From positions 1-37,983 of the forward strand of contig JAIORP010000144.1 of NCBI GenBank assembly GCA_021108075.1: a stretch of 37,983 nt of DNA. Reading direction: 5' to 3'. The DNA comes from Candidatus Omnitrophota bacterium. Its GTDB lineage: Bacteria > Omnitrophota > Gorgyraeia > Zapsychrales > Zapsychraceae. This document shows, piece after piece, positions 7,510 to 16,179 of this stretch (its first letter is position 1; the number at the start of each line of letters is the position of its first letter). The position numbers were made by a program, and so were the translations under genes. The notes below the pieces were generated by a model, which worked only from the letters and a program-made list of their open reading frames with translations, searched no databases and was not told where the DNA came from.

Positions 7510-9720
7510 TTAATTTTGGATATTCAACTCTTCTTGATTAATCGGCAGTATCAGACGGGTTTGGGAACCGACTTTATATTCAGATGTAAAAATAACCTTG
7601 CCCTTGTGGCTTTCTTCAATCAGCTGGCGGATGACATACAAGCCCAAACCGGTTCCCTTGCGTGATGATAATTTGGTCGTAAAAAAAGGTGTGAATAACT
7701 TTTTCATGTCCTCCTGTTTCACTCCCATCCCATTATCCTTCAGGATAACTTCCAATTGCTTTCCTTTTCGAGTGGCATAAATGTCCAGCTTCGCATGATA
7801 CCCCTCCTCCTCAAGTTCTTCCTTACGCTGCATCATGGCATCATAGGCATTGTCGATCAAATTGAAGAACACCTCTTGCAGTTGGGTAAAATTACCGTAA
7901 ATGACCGGGATGTCATCACCAAAATGTTTTTCGATCTTTAACATCGACATACGGATTTTGAATGAAGCCATTTCCAAGGCCGCGGCCAATAACTTCTCCA
8001 ATTCGACTTCAACAAATCCCTGTTGGCCTTTGCGGGTATATTTCAACAAACCTTCAACGATCTCCCCCCCTCTGCGCACATTGTCTTGAATACGATCCAG
8101 GGCATACGTCACATCTTCAAGCACCTTCTCGGCCTCTCCGTCTTTATGCAGTCGATCCCGGCAGAGATTGATCGTGTCCAGGGCATCCCCGGCGATAAAT
8201 CCCATGGCATGTAAACGATTATTGATTTGATGTGACAGCCCGTCAGCCATAGTACCGATCGTGGCCATTTTTTCGGCTTTAAACAATTGCTCATGGGTCT
8301 TCTTCATGTCTTCGTAGAACTGAGCGTTCTCAATGGCTAACGCGGACTGGTTCGCCAGGATAGAAAAAACGACCAAATCACTCTGCCCATAAGGCTTACC
8401 GGACTTCATTCGTCCTAAAGAAATCAAAGCTATCAAACGATGTTCAACAAAAGTCGGCAGGATAAGTTCGTTTTCAATGGTCTGCATGTCTTCTCGAATG
8501 GCAATGAAACGGTCGTCGCCATAGTCGAGCGCGCGTTGCTTGACCTCTTCAAAAACAAGCGGTTCTTTGATCTTGCGCAGGTGGTGAATCAACATCGAGT
8601 GGACCGGAATAACCTGATGCAATTCATTGATCGGTTTGGCATTTTTGGAAGCTTTAAGCACAAATTGTTCGTTCGCCTCGTCAAGCAGATAAATCTCACA
8701 ATGCTCAATGCGAACCGTTCGGGTGACAATCTGCACAATCAGGTTCAACAAGCGTTTCAGGTCCTTGATACGCCCCATTCCTAATGATGCCTTACGCAAA
8801 ATGGATTGATAACGATGCTGCTCCTGAAATAAACGCGCCTCTGCCTTAGTCTGCAGATAAAGATAAATAAACGGACCCAATGTGGCTAAAATTGTCGATG
8901 ATACCAGCGGGAAAACCCACCAACTCTCACCGAACCAAGCCCTTAACTGCGGCTGCCAACCAAAAGCAATCGCAAACGGAATCCCAAGAACAGTGGCGTA
9001 AACGAGAACAAATAAACCGGTACGGGTGACGGCGAGGGTAATATCCATGAGACGGTATTTAACTATAGCGTATCCCATGATTATTGGATAAATTGCTATT
9101 AAAAAATTTGAAATTGGATAAAAATCAACACCTAAATATGCTAAATATTGGCCATGTGGCCCTAACCATCCAACCGTTGAACCAAGAATAAAATATTTCA
9201 TTTGTTGTCTTTGCAACCCATATGAATAATAAAAAGACTTTAGCAATAGGACAAAAGAATATAGCAACAATATCCAATAAAATACCAAATAAAAAATTAG
9301 CCAAAGGATATTTCTATCCTTCATCCAATCAACATAATAAAATTCATTGAACATGTAAGTCAAATCACCAAAAAATTCAAATGGTTTTAATATGTTAACG
9401 CATAAAAAGACTCCTGCTAATAAATATGAAAAAATTATTAATTTATTTTGCTTTACATTTATATATTCACAAACAAAATGAAAATATAAAACTGGTGTTA
9501 ATATTACTCCTACATATCCAAATTGCCACCAAAACATTGCATCCATCTTCAATTTCGAATTTGCTATATTGAAAGATCCAATCCCCCAGATTGCGGCCGT
9601 TAAGCAAACTGCTGCCCAAATTCTACTGGTAATAGTCTTATTTCCCTTTGATAAAACAATTACTGACATTGCTATACAAGTGAAAAAAGTAAATAGACCT
9701 GATATACCAAAAATATTCAT
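7510..9720 (-). CDS. 7TM-GAF histidine kinase with HQINN acceptor box
   Basis: 736 residues. Residues 1-~285 hold about eight hydrophobic segments of the 7TM sensor type of histidine kinases (FWWQFGYVGV, LGSTVGWLGP, YRLMDITLAV). Residues ~315-470 are GAF, H497 lies in GLSHQINNRL, and the ATPase domain shows NLIDNAYDAM, KDNGMGV and GTGLGLYVI. A membrane sensor kinase. Codons 1 to ~225 are very AT-rich while the rest matches the core genes, with the change near 9050. The gene starts 12 nt after the nitroreductase stop, so it closes the FAD/nitroreductase operon. No clear ribosome site is seen. The soluble kinase at 4614-5942 is its paralogue. Partner: probably a stand-alone receiver, since none is fused. 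Confidence 0.9.
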   Translation of the reverse strand: MNIFGISGLFTFFTCIAMSVIVLSKGNKTITSRIWAAVCLTAAIWGIGSFNIANSKLKMDAMFWWQFGYVGVILTPVLYFHFVCEYINVKQNKLIIFSYLLAGVFLCVNILKPFEFFGDLTYMFNEFYYVDWMKDRNILWLIFYLVFYWILLLYSFVLLLKSFYYSYGLQRQQMKYFILGSTVGWLGPHGQYLAYLGVDFYPISNFLIAIYPIIMGYAIVKYRLMDITLAVTRTGLFVLVYATVLGIPFAIAFGWQPQLRAWFGESWWVFPLVSSTILATLGPFIYLYLQTKAEARLFQEQHRYQSILRKASLGMGRIKDLKRLLNLIVQIVTRTVRIEHCEIYLLDEANEQFVLKASKNAKPINELHQVIPVHSMLIHHLRKIKEPLVFEEVKQRALDYGDDRFIAIREDMQTIENELILPTFVEHRLIALISLGRMKSGKPYGQSDLVVFSILANQSALAIENAQFYEDMKKTHEQLFKAEKMATIGTMADGLSHQINNRLHAMGFIAGDALDTINLCRDRLHKDGEAEKVLEDVTYALDRIQDNVRRGGEIVEGLLKYTRKGQQGFVEVELEKLLAAALEMASFKIRMSMLKIEKHFGDDIPVIYGNFTQLQEVFFNLIDNAYDAMMQRKEELEEEGYHAKLDIYATRKGKQLEVILKDNGMGVKQEDMKKLFTPFFTTKLSSRKGTGLGLYVIRQLIEESHKGKVIFTSEYKVGSQTRLILPINQEELNIQN

Positions 9721-9732
9721 ATGTAAAGTATC

Positions 9733-10314
9733 TTACTTGATAAACGTTACTATGCTATTAATGTTAACCCGTTTACTCCTGCGTCCTTTCTGTGCTGGAT
9801 AACCTAAAGCGACTATTGCCACTAACTCATCTTCTTCGTTTAAAATACGATTAATACTTGTATGACAAAATGTGGGCATTACCAACCAACATGCACCAAT
9901 ATTTAAACTGTTCGCAACTAAAATTATATTTTGCACTGCTGCGGATATTGCTTGAATTTCTGATAAATAACCGCATGAGCCATAACGTCGTCCAACCTTG
10001 AACATTTGCTTTGATAATGTTCTTGTATTGTAGACTGGTATCAATACATTTGAGTTTTCAACAGTTCTCGCAACATGTTTTAATAAAGTATTGTAACCAA
10101 TGTGTAATTTTTTGGATTTTATTAATATTACTTGAGAAATCTGGAAGATAACATTCTTATTCTGAATAATAATGAACTTCCATGGCTGAAAACCATGGAT
10201 GGAAGGTCCCCAAATGCCCGCTTGAATAATTCTATTGATATCATCCTCTTTAATATCTGTGGAAGAAAATCTTCTTATGGCTGTTGCTTTTTTTAAAAAT
10301 GAAAGTATATCCAT
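9733..10314 (-). CDS. Nitroreductase-family flavoprotein
   Basis: 193 residues. The N-terminal RRFSS after an ATAI helix is the FMN phosphate-binding start of the nitroreductase fold. IIQAGIWGPSIHGFQPWKFIII (APSxxNxQPW-like) and LNIGACWLVMP followed by VAIVALGYPA are the other family signatures. The family uses FMN and NAD(P)H to reduce nitro groups, quinones or flavins, or to perform dehydrogenations in biosynthetic pathways; the substrate cannot be read from the sequence. It lies 8 nt after the FAD oxidoreductase and 12 nt before the 7TM kinase, all on one strand. The gene is very AT-rich (about a quarter G+C by eye), unlike the core genes, which suggests transfer. Confidence 0.85.
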   Translation of the reverse strand: MDILSFLKKATAIRRFSSTDIKEDDINRIIQAGIWGPSIHGFQPWKFIIIQNKNVIFQISQVILIKSKKLHIGYNTLLKHVARTVENSNVLIPVYNTRTLSKQMFKVGRRYGSCGYLSEIQAISAAVQNIILVANSLNIGACWLVMPTFCHTSINRILNEEDELVAIVALGYPAQKGRRSKRVNINSIVTFIK

Positions 10315-10322
10315 AAAATTAA

Positions 10323-11738
10323 TTAATTTCTTAATAACTGAAGTGCCTTTTGCTTTCCTAATTCCATAACAGATGGAATTCCTGCCCCTTGAGAAGTCCA
10401 GTGGCCGAGGAATGAGAGGACTTTCATCGAAGATAATTTATCCCAAATCCTTCTATTAAAAACTTGATCAACTGTTGGCGCCCAGCCATAAGCTGCGCCT
10501 CTGTAATTAGAAGTGTATTTACGTATAGATTGAGGGGTTGAGAAAAAGGATATCTCAATTGATTCATTTAAATTAATAAATAAACCCTCAACCTTCCTTA
10601 TTAAATTCCTTGATATCTTTTCACTATTGTCTTGCCAAAATTTTTTAGTTTTGAACGGAGCATTAACTAATATCGAAAAATTTTTTTTATTAATTTGATT
10701 TACATGTGATAAATAAATTGAACAAAACACATTGTCATGGTCAATAAATCCTTCATTTATTAAACTATATGTTCTATCTAAATCATAATTCGGCAAGTAC
10801 CACACATTTCGCATACGATCATTTGAGATAACAAAATCATCTTTTAACCCTAAATGCAATGAAAACATAGACAGAGAAGGTTGCAAGCTTTGTAAAAAGT
10901 TTAAAATATTATAAGAATCAAAATCACAACAAGATAATAGTTTCATTATAGCAATCGGATTTGTATTAGCTATTATATATTTTGCATAAAATCTTGAATT
11001 ATTTGATAAATGAATTTCAGCAAGTTGATTTCTTTTTATCACAATATTATTACATATTATATTTTTTACTATCTTACAGCCAAAATCTTTTGCTTTGTTC
11101 TCAAATGCAACCGAAAAGGCCCCCATACTTTCCTTCACATAATATCCCCCATCCAACAAAAACTCCTTAAAAACAATAGCAGAAAGATATGCTGACATCT
11201 TTGATGGTGGCAAGCCAGAATTTCCAAAGATGGGGAAGGCTATTATTGATTTAAGCCTATCATCCTTAAAAAAAAGATCTAAGAAATCCTTTAAGGTTTT
11301 ACCATGAAGTTTAAGGTAAAATGACTTCGGAGTACCTTTCAAAAGGAAGGTAAAAAAGCCAATTATCGCCGATGCCTCATGTTTAAATGTTTCAATGAAA
11401 CTCTGAATGGTATCATCAATATTGTTATAAAAAGAAACACAAAAATCACGCGAAACAATAACGTCCGAAGGATTATATTGCTTGATATTAACATCATGAA
11501 GAAGCGATAATTCAGATAATATATTATTCACATAACCACCCTTACGGCAACTACCTATAGAATGAACACACGTATTAAAATGATATCCATCTCGAATAAA
11601 AGAAGTACAACAACCACCGACATGATTATTCTTTTCTAATATCAATACTTTCTTCCCGGCCTTAGCTAAATAACATGCACAGGTTAATCCACCCATACCC
11701 GCTCCGACAATAATTACATCATATTCATTCTTTTTCAT
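10323..11738 (-). CDS. FAD-dependent oxidoreductase of the phytoene desaturase/CrtI type
   Basis: 471 residues. The N-terminus YDVIIVGAGMGGLTCACYLA with downstream VLILEKNNHVGGC is the Rossmann FAD site of the CrtI/amine-oxidase group. The C-terminal VLSFLGHWTSQGAGIPSVMELGKQ is the second FAD-contact motif. The family includes phytoene desaturases, carotenoid isomerases and retinol saturases; the early Cys cluster (GGCCTSF) is often seen in isomerase-like members. The substrate is unknown; a polyene or isoprenoid is plausible. AGAAGGA stands 6 nt before the ATG. First gene of a three-gene operon with nitroreductase and 7TM kinase. Very AT-rich. An IS3 element lies only ~50 bp upstream, inside the promoter region. 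No phytoene synthase is nearby. Confidence 0.85.
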   Translation of the reverse strand: MKKNEYDVIIVGAGMGGLTCACYLAKAGKKVLILEKNNHVGGCCTSFIRDGYHFNTCVHSIGSCRKGGYVNNILSELSLLHDVNIKQYNPSDVIVSRDFCVSFYNNIDDTIQSFIETFKHEASAIIGFFTFLLKGTPKSFYLKLHGKTLKDFLDLFFKDDRLKSIIAFPIFGNSGLPPSKMSAYLSAIVFKEFLLDGGYYVKESMGAFSVAFENKAKDFGCKIVKNIICNNIVIKRNQLAEIHLSNNSRFYAKYIIANTNPIAIMKLLSCCDFDSYNILNFLQSLQPSLSMFSLHLGLKDDFVISNDRMRNVWYLPNYDLDRTYSLINEGFIDHDNVFCSIYLSHVNQINKKNFSILVNAPFKTKKFWQDNSEKISRNLIRKVEGLFINLNESIEISFFSTPQSIRKYTSNYRGAAYGWAPTVDQVFNRRIWDKLSSMKVLSFLGHWTSQGAGIPSVMELGKQKALQLLRN

Positions 11739-11787
11739 GCAGATTCCTTCTGTAAGTCTACTTGCATTTTAAATCCTATTCTCTGAC

Positions 11788-11811
11788 TGACCTTACCCTC
11801 TATAGTGAACA
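11788..11811. repeat. IS3 element terminal inverted repeat, downstream end
   Basis: Begins TGACCTTACCC and ends AGTGAACA; aligns with the other end at most positions with one gap. It overlaps the last codons of orfB. The flanking target duplication is GAC at 11785-11787. Confidence 0.75.
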
Positions 11812-12654
11812 GTTAATATAGTTGTATCGGCTTTTTTGCTCATACTCTAAAGGGCTCAAATATCCTAATGTTGAATGGGCTCTTTTTCCGTTATAATACA
11901 TTTCTACATATTCAAAGATTTTTCGCTTTGCTTCTTCCCGAGTCTTAAATATCGTTCGATGAACTAACTCAACTTTAAGTGTATGAAAAAAGCTTTCTGC
12001 GACGGCATTATCCCAACAATCGCCCTTTCTGCTCATGCTCCCAACAAATTCGGTCTGTGCTAATACTGCCTTAAAATCATTGCTTGCATACTGGCTGCCA
12101 CGATCTGAGTGGTAAATCAAACCTTTCTTTGGATTACGTCGCAAGATAGCTTGTCTTAGAGCTTTCAGAACAAGGGTCTCTGCAATAGTTTTATCCATTG
12201 CAAGCCCCACGATTCTCCGTGAAAATAAATCTAACACTGCTGCGAGATATAACCACCCTTCCAACGTCCAAATATAGGTTATATCCGATACCCAAGCAAC
12301 ATTCGGCTCATCAACAACAAAATTTCGTTTAAGCACATTTGGCCATACCGGATAATTATGCCTCGAATTTGTTGTCATTTTAAACTTACGTTTATGGATT
12401 GCAAATACTCCATTGATACTCATCAATCGTGCTACCCGATTCTTCGAACATACAAAATGTTCCTTCCTTCTCAATTGATTCCATATCCGTGGACTTCCAT
12501 AATTACGCTTATGTTCCAAATATACTCGGTTTATTTCAACAAGCAATTTCTCATTGCTAATTCCAGCTTCACTCTTTCTTCTAGTTTTAAAACTATAATA
12601 ACCGCTCCTCGACACTTCTAGTACTCGACACATTTTCTTGAGCGGAAAACTCAA
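11800..12654 (-). CDS. IS3-family transposase OrfB (DDE integrase domain)
   Basis: 284 residues from the in-frame TTG. The N-terminal HTH-like part (CRVLEVSRSGYYSF) is followed by the rve core with catalytic D in VSDITYIW, D in IYHSDRGSQY and E in NAVAESFFHTLK, the DDE triad, and ending YNGKRAHSTLGYLSPLEYE. The frame is open further upstream and lies at -1 relative to orfA, so production as an OrfAB fusion by -1 frameshifting is expected for the family. I see short TTTT and AAAA runs near the overlap but not the classic A-AAA-AAG slip site. All catalytic residues are present. Confidence 0.92.
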   Translation of the reverse strand: MSFPLKKMCRVLEVSRSGYYSFKTRRKSEAGISNEKLLVEINRVYLEHKRNYGSPRIWNQLRRKEHFVCSKNRVARLMSINGVFAIHKRKFKMTTNSRHNYPVWPNVLKRNFVVDEPNVAWVSDITYIWTLEGWLYLAAVLDLFSRRIVGLAMDKTIAETLVLKALRQAILRRNPKKGLIYHSDRGSQYASNDFKAVLAQTEFVGSMSRKGDCWDNAVAESFFHTLKVELVHRTIFKTREEAKRKIFEYVEMYYNGKRAHSTLGYLSPLEYEQKSRYNYINCSL

Positions 12655-12665
12655 GCGATTCTTTT

Positions 12666-12980
12666 CTATAAACTCGAATCGTTCTTGGTTGGTTTTGAAA
12701 ATATGCCGACAGCTTTTTTAGATATATCACGCTCAACCTTTACTTCCTGTAATTCTTTTCGCAATCTCGACAACTCTGTTAAATGGCCCTTTCCTGGAAA
12801 GGCCTTTTTCCCTTCCTCGCAATACTTTTTCTTCCAATTGTATATTTGATTTGGATGAAGACCCAAACTTTTTGCTACCTCTGTGACTTTCTCGCCACCT
12901 TCTGTGACCATCTTGACTGTTGATATTTTGAACTCTTGATCAAACCGCTTCTTTTTCCTCTGCTTCCTAACATTGGACAC
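12666..12980 (-). CDS. IS3-family transposase OrfA
   Basis: 104 residues from a GTG start giving (M)SNVRKQRKKKRFDQEFK. Residues ~10-60 form the helix-turn-helix (FKISTVKMVTEGGEKVTEVA ... LHPNQIYNWKKKY) that recognises the IS ends. The C-terminal leucine-zipper-like part (LRKELQEVKVERDISKKAVGIF) mediates multimerisation. The start is uncertain: an ATG 7 nt downstream has a better-placed GGGAGG but is out of frame and soon stops. The frame upstream of 12980 runs through the IS end and is not expected to be translated. Confidence 0.88.
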   Translation of the reverse strand: MSNVRKQRKKKRFDQEFKISTVKMVTEGGEKVTEVAKSLGLHPNQIYNWKKKYCEEGKKAFPGKGHLTELSRLRKELQEVKVERDISKKAVGIFSKPTKNDSSL

Positions 12981-13026
12981 CTCCCGCTTGTGAATTGAAT
13001 TCAAACATAAACCCGATTCTCCGTTA

Positions 13027-13051
13027 TGTCCACTTTTTCGGGGGAAGATCA
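13027..13051. repeat. IS3 element terminal inverted repeat, upstream end
   Basis: Minus strand begins TGATCTTCCCCC and ends AGTGGACA. The flanking target duplication is GAC at 13052-13054. Confidence 0.75.
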
Positions 13052-13057
13052 GACTGC

Positions 13058-13082
13058 GAACATGTACCAATAGAACATGTAC
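13058..13082 (-). promoter_or_regulatory. Tandem direct repeat GTACATGTTC, candidate activator site
   Basis: Two exact 10-bp copies (13073-13082 and 13058-13067 on the minus strand) with a 5-nt spacer, 15-bp period; each contains the palindrome ACATGT. They lie immediately beyond the IS3 target site. Before insertion they would have been about 52 bp upstream of the FAD gene start; now the 1264-bp IS separates them. The binding protein is unknown. Confidence 0.45.
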
Positions 13083-13170
13083 TCAAAAATTGTTTATACA
13101 AATATTCCCACATCAAAATTTTATTGTTATGTAAAAAATAATAACATGTAATTAAAATTAATATTTATTC

Positions 13171-13248
13171 TATCCTCCAATAAATTATCCCTCACGATTT
13201 AAATATTTTTTAATACTCTTAAGATAAATCATGTATCATTGGAGGATA
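13171..13248. repeat. 11-bp inverted repeat with 56-nt loop
   Basis: TATCCTCCAAT (13171-13181) and ATTGGAGGATA (13238-13248) are exact reverse complements, just after the stop of the gene at 13254. No T-run follows, so it is not a classical terminator. It may be an mRNA 3' stem or the ends of a tiny element. The rest of 13083-13170 is AT-rich without features. Confidence 0.5.
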
Positions 13249-13253
13249 ATTAT

Positions 13254-14333
13254 TTATTTAATAAAACCCGATTGACGACAATACTGATAAACCTTATTTA
13301 AATTTTCTCTGGTGACCTCTAACATTTGGCAAGATAAGCCCTTTAGTGTTTCAAATGTCTTACTCGCATCAAATTTTATTTTATAATTAAAATAAGAGAC
13401 ATACGGCTCACACAAAGAACGCTGAACAGCGGTTAACTGCGAAAAGTCAAAATACTCTGAGGGTATGCATCGGGGTTGATGAAAATCAAAAAATGTAGCC
13501 GCGCTGTCCACAAACAATTTAATGCTGACATCATTCGGACTGATCAAGTGATACACCCTTTCTTCTTCCTGATTGAGCAATACACTCATCGCCTTAGCGA
13601 CACGATCCATGTGGATGAGATTCTGGCCAGATTCTAAATTCGCAGGAAAAACCGAATATATTTCCTTTGAAAAAAAATGAAGCGGTTGATAAATCAAATT
13701 GAAATTCGGTGTGCGCCCGTGCAGGGACTCGCCCATAATCATACTGGGCCGATGAATGGAAACCGGTAGGCCGTATTTCTTCTGATACCCCCGAACGATC
13801 CTTTCCGCCTCAAACTTGGTTTGTTCATAGGTATTATGAAATCCTTGGCCTTCATCGAAACAGGCCTCATCAAAAATACACGGTTTATCACCCGCGATAT
13901 ACATCGTACTCACATGATGAAGATGCCGCAAACGGCCGTTTTCAAAACAAGCCCGGGCAAAATCACAAACACACCTGGTACCGTCAACATTGATAGGGGA
14001 AATATAATCATAATCCCAATTTAATTCCGCTAAGGCCGCGCTGTGGACGATGAGATCCATTGACCGGACTACTTCTTTTTGCACCGCTCTATCACTCATT
14101 CCTAAATCTGTTCGAGTAATATCCCCTTCGATCACTGTGACACTCTGCATCAATCCGTCACGCCAATCCTGATCGTAGGCAAACTTTAAAGCCGCTTCAA
14201 CCCGTTGCGCGGCTGTGCCGTTTTTATTGCCGCGCGCCAATCCATACACATGACAACCTTTATCCAATAATTCTCTGGCGAGAAAACGGCCTAAAAACCC
14301 TGTTAACCCGGTAATAAAAACATTCTTTGACAT
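13254..14333 (-). CDS. NAD(P)-dependent thioester reductase-like protein (extended SDR, male-sterility/NAD_binding_4 type)
   Basis: 359 residues. The Rossmann motif TGLTGFLG is near residue 10, GDIT near 70, and the SDR catalytic set is VSTMY (Ser) with YEQTK (Tyr-xxx-Lys) near 155-170, followed by SIHRPSMIMGES. Proteins of this type reduce acyl- or peptidyl-thioesters (on CoA or a carrier protein) to aldehydes or alcohols, or act as epimerase-like dehydrogenases. It is shorter than multidomain carboxylate reductases, so it would act on a separately activated acyl group. It follows the 7TM kinase by 25 nt and is probably transcribed with it and the ketosynthase. The ATG at 14333 is preferred over a TTG four codons earlier; AGAAAGG lies upstream of both. 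Confidence 0.8.
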   Translation of the reverse strand: MSKNVFITGLTGFLGRFLARELLDKGCHVYGLARGNKNGTAAQRVEAALKFAYDQDWRDGLMQSVTVIEGDITRTDLGMSDRAVQKEVVRSMDLIVHSAALAELNWDYDYISPINVDGTRCVCDFARACFENGRLRHLHHVSTMYIAGDKPCIFDEACFDEGQGFHNTYEQTKFEAERIVRGYQKKYGLPVSIHRPSMIMGESLHGRTPNFNLIYQPLHFFSKEIYSVFPANLESGQNLIHMDRVAKAMSVLLNQEEERVYHLISPNDVSIKLFVDSAATFFDFHQPRCIPSEYFDFSQLTAVQRSLCEPYVSYFNYKIKFDASKTFETLKGLSCQMLEVTRENLNKVYQYCRQSGFIK

Positions 14334-14358
14334 CCCGTTTTTCAACCTTTCTGGTAGA

Positions 14359-16017
14359 CTAATTTACGGGTAACTCAATTGAAAATTTTGTGCCGACACC
14401 CGGTGTGCTCTCAACATGCAAAGATCCGCGGTGTTCTTTAATGATTTCCTGCGAAATGACCAGGCCTAAGCCTATGCCGTCTTTCTTGGTTGTGTGAAAA
14501 GGGGTGAACAATTGTTTCAATTCAGCTACGCCCATTCCACAACCCGTGTCAAAAATTGAAATGATTAAAAATTTCAGCATCATATTTGAATCTGCATTAT
14601 TATCATGGATAACCTTGCGCTTCACACAGGACACGTCACACCGCAGAATACCGCCTTCTTCCATGGCCTGAATGGCGTTTAAAAAAAGATTTAAGAAAAC
14701 TTGTTTGATGCGATCACGGTCGACCCTGATATTAATATCTGCCTGAGAATAATCCTTACGGACCTTGATTTTCTTACCCCGAAGTTGTTCGGACATCAAC
14801 TGCAAGGTTTCATCCAAAACATCGCAGACATTGATCGGCATCAGACTCAATTGACCGGGTTTGGATAAGCTCAGCAAACGGGTAACAACATTATTGATCC
14901 GTTCAATCTCAGCCGGCATAATCTCTTGAAATTTTTTAATATAATGCGGATCATCTTTTTTCTCATTAAAATAATCCACAAAAATTTTTAATGACGTTAA
15001 CGGATTCCGGATTTCATGCACAACCGAACTGGCTAATTGACCGACATAGGCAAGCTTTTCTTTATGAAACAACTCCTGTTCCAATCGGTGACGTTCGAGG
15101 GCCAGGGATTCTAATGTCCCATGAAAAAAACGTTGGTCAAGAAAACGCTGCAAATTATCGCGCAAAGGATTAAAAAGAATGGCAATAACAAAGACCGCTA
15201 TTAAATTTAGAATAAATGATTGATAACCAACAACACCTTGAAATAAACGCCCAACAAATAAAACAAAAATAAGATACATAGCTGTAATGATGGTCACCAA
15301 AACAGAATAGACAAGACCTCTTTTAATAACAACAGTAATGTCCATTAGTTGATGTTTAAAAATAGCATAAGTATAAAAAAGAGGATAAAAAATTAACAAA
15401 AAATTTCCAAAAGGATATAAAGTATGATTATAATTTAATGAAAAGCATAAAAATCCTCCAGTCCACCCTATCGTTGAACCAAGAAAAAATATACTTAAGC
15501 GATTTTTTTTATTCTTATCACGCTCAGAAAATATCGCATTCAATAATAAATAATGAGTAAATACTATACAAAATAATACGAATATTAATGTGTAAATATT
15601 TAATAACGGCCCCGGAGAAAGCGTCCAATAAAATTCATCAAAAACATATTTTAGTTCCCCAAGAAACAAATCCTTAGAAATAAAATTAATCAATTCAAAT
15701 ATACAAACAATAAAATATAAAAAAATTAATATTCGTTTATTATCTAAGTTTAAATAAATGCTGACGAAGTGCAAAAACAAAACAGGCAAAGGGATAATTC
15801 CGACATACGCAATCTGCCAAAATAAAAAAGCGATATCATATTTTGATTCTGGAATTAAAGAGATTATTAAACCAGCTAACCCCCATATGGAACAAAGAAA
15901 AGAATAACAAGCCCAAATCTTATTAATTTTTTTATGAAATCCTACAAAAAATAGAAAAAAAGCAAAAAAAAGACTTGCTAGAAATACTAAAAGTGCTGAG
16001 AGTCCAAATATGTTCAT
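14359..16017 (-). CDS. 7TM sensor histidine kinase
   Basis: 552 residues. Residues 1-~290 contain eight to nine hydrophobic spans of the same 7TM family as the kinase at 7510-9720 (shared MNIFG start, LGSTIGWTGG, QLMDI). There is no GAF domain. H334 sits in a standard SSVVHEIRNPL box; N-box LNLFLNAIQAM, G1 FDTGCGMG and G2 GIGLGLVIS are present, so it should be a fully active kinase. The 7TM part is markedly AT-rich compared with the kinase core. It lies between the ketosynthase and the thioester-reductase-like gene on the same strand. No receiver is fused, and a partner regulator is not adjacent. Confidence 0.9.
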   Translation of the reverse strand: MNIFGLSALLVFLASLFFAFFLFFVGFHKKINKIWACYSFLCSIWGLAGLIISLIPESKYDIAFLFWQIAYVGIIPLPVLFLHFVSIYLNLDNKRILIFLYFIVCIFELINFISKDLFLGELKYVFDEFYWTLSPGPLLNIYTLIFVLFCIVFTHYLLLNAIFSERDKNKKNRLSIFFLGSTIGWTGGFLCFSLNYNHTLYPFGNFLLIFYPLFYTYAIFKHQLMDITVVIKRGLVYSVLVTIITAMYLIFVLFVGRLFQGVVGYQSFILNLIAVFVIAILFNPLRDNLQRFLDQRFFHGTLESLALERHRLEQELFHKEKLAYVGQLASSVVHEIRNPLTSLKIFVDYFNEKKDDPHYIKKFQEIMPAEIERINNVVTRLLSLSKPGQLSLMPINVCDVLDETLQLMSEQLRGKKIKVRKDYSQADINIRVDRDRIKQVFLNLFLNAIQAMEEGGILRCDVSCVKRKVIHDNNADSNMMLKFLIISIFDTGCGMGVAELKQLFTPFHTTKKDGIGLGLVISQEIIKEHRGSLHVESTPGVGTKFSIELPVN

Positions 16018-16179
16018 ATATATATTGATTTAGTTTATAATGACATGTAATTTCAACTAGATATCCCTTGCTTCACAGCCATGGAACTTGATTTTTTTGT
16101 CAAAACTCAAGCTGCGCTTGGCCTGAATCTTCCCGCTCTTGATATTCAATGCATCCGCATTTCCGAATTTAGCTCTCAT

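Larger units (their letters stand above)
11788..13051 (-). mobile_element. Complete IS3-family insertion sequence
   Basis: 1264 bp containing orfA and orfB. The ends are imperfect inverted repeats: minus-strand TGATCTTCCCCCGAAAAAGT... at 13051 inward and plus-strand TGACCTTACCCTCTATAGTG... at 11788 inward, both leading to GTG(A/G)ACA. The element is flanked by GAC on both sides (11785-11787 and 13052-13054), a 3-bp target duplication typical of the family. Intact ends and duplication suggest a fairly recent insertion. It sits between the thioester-reductase-like gene and the FAD operon. Confidence 0.9.
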
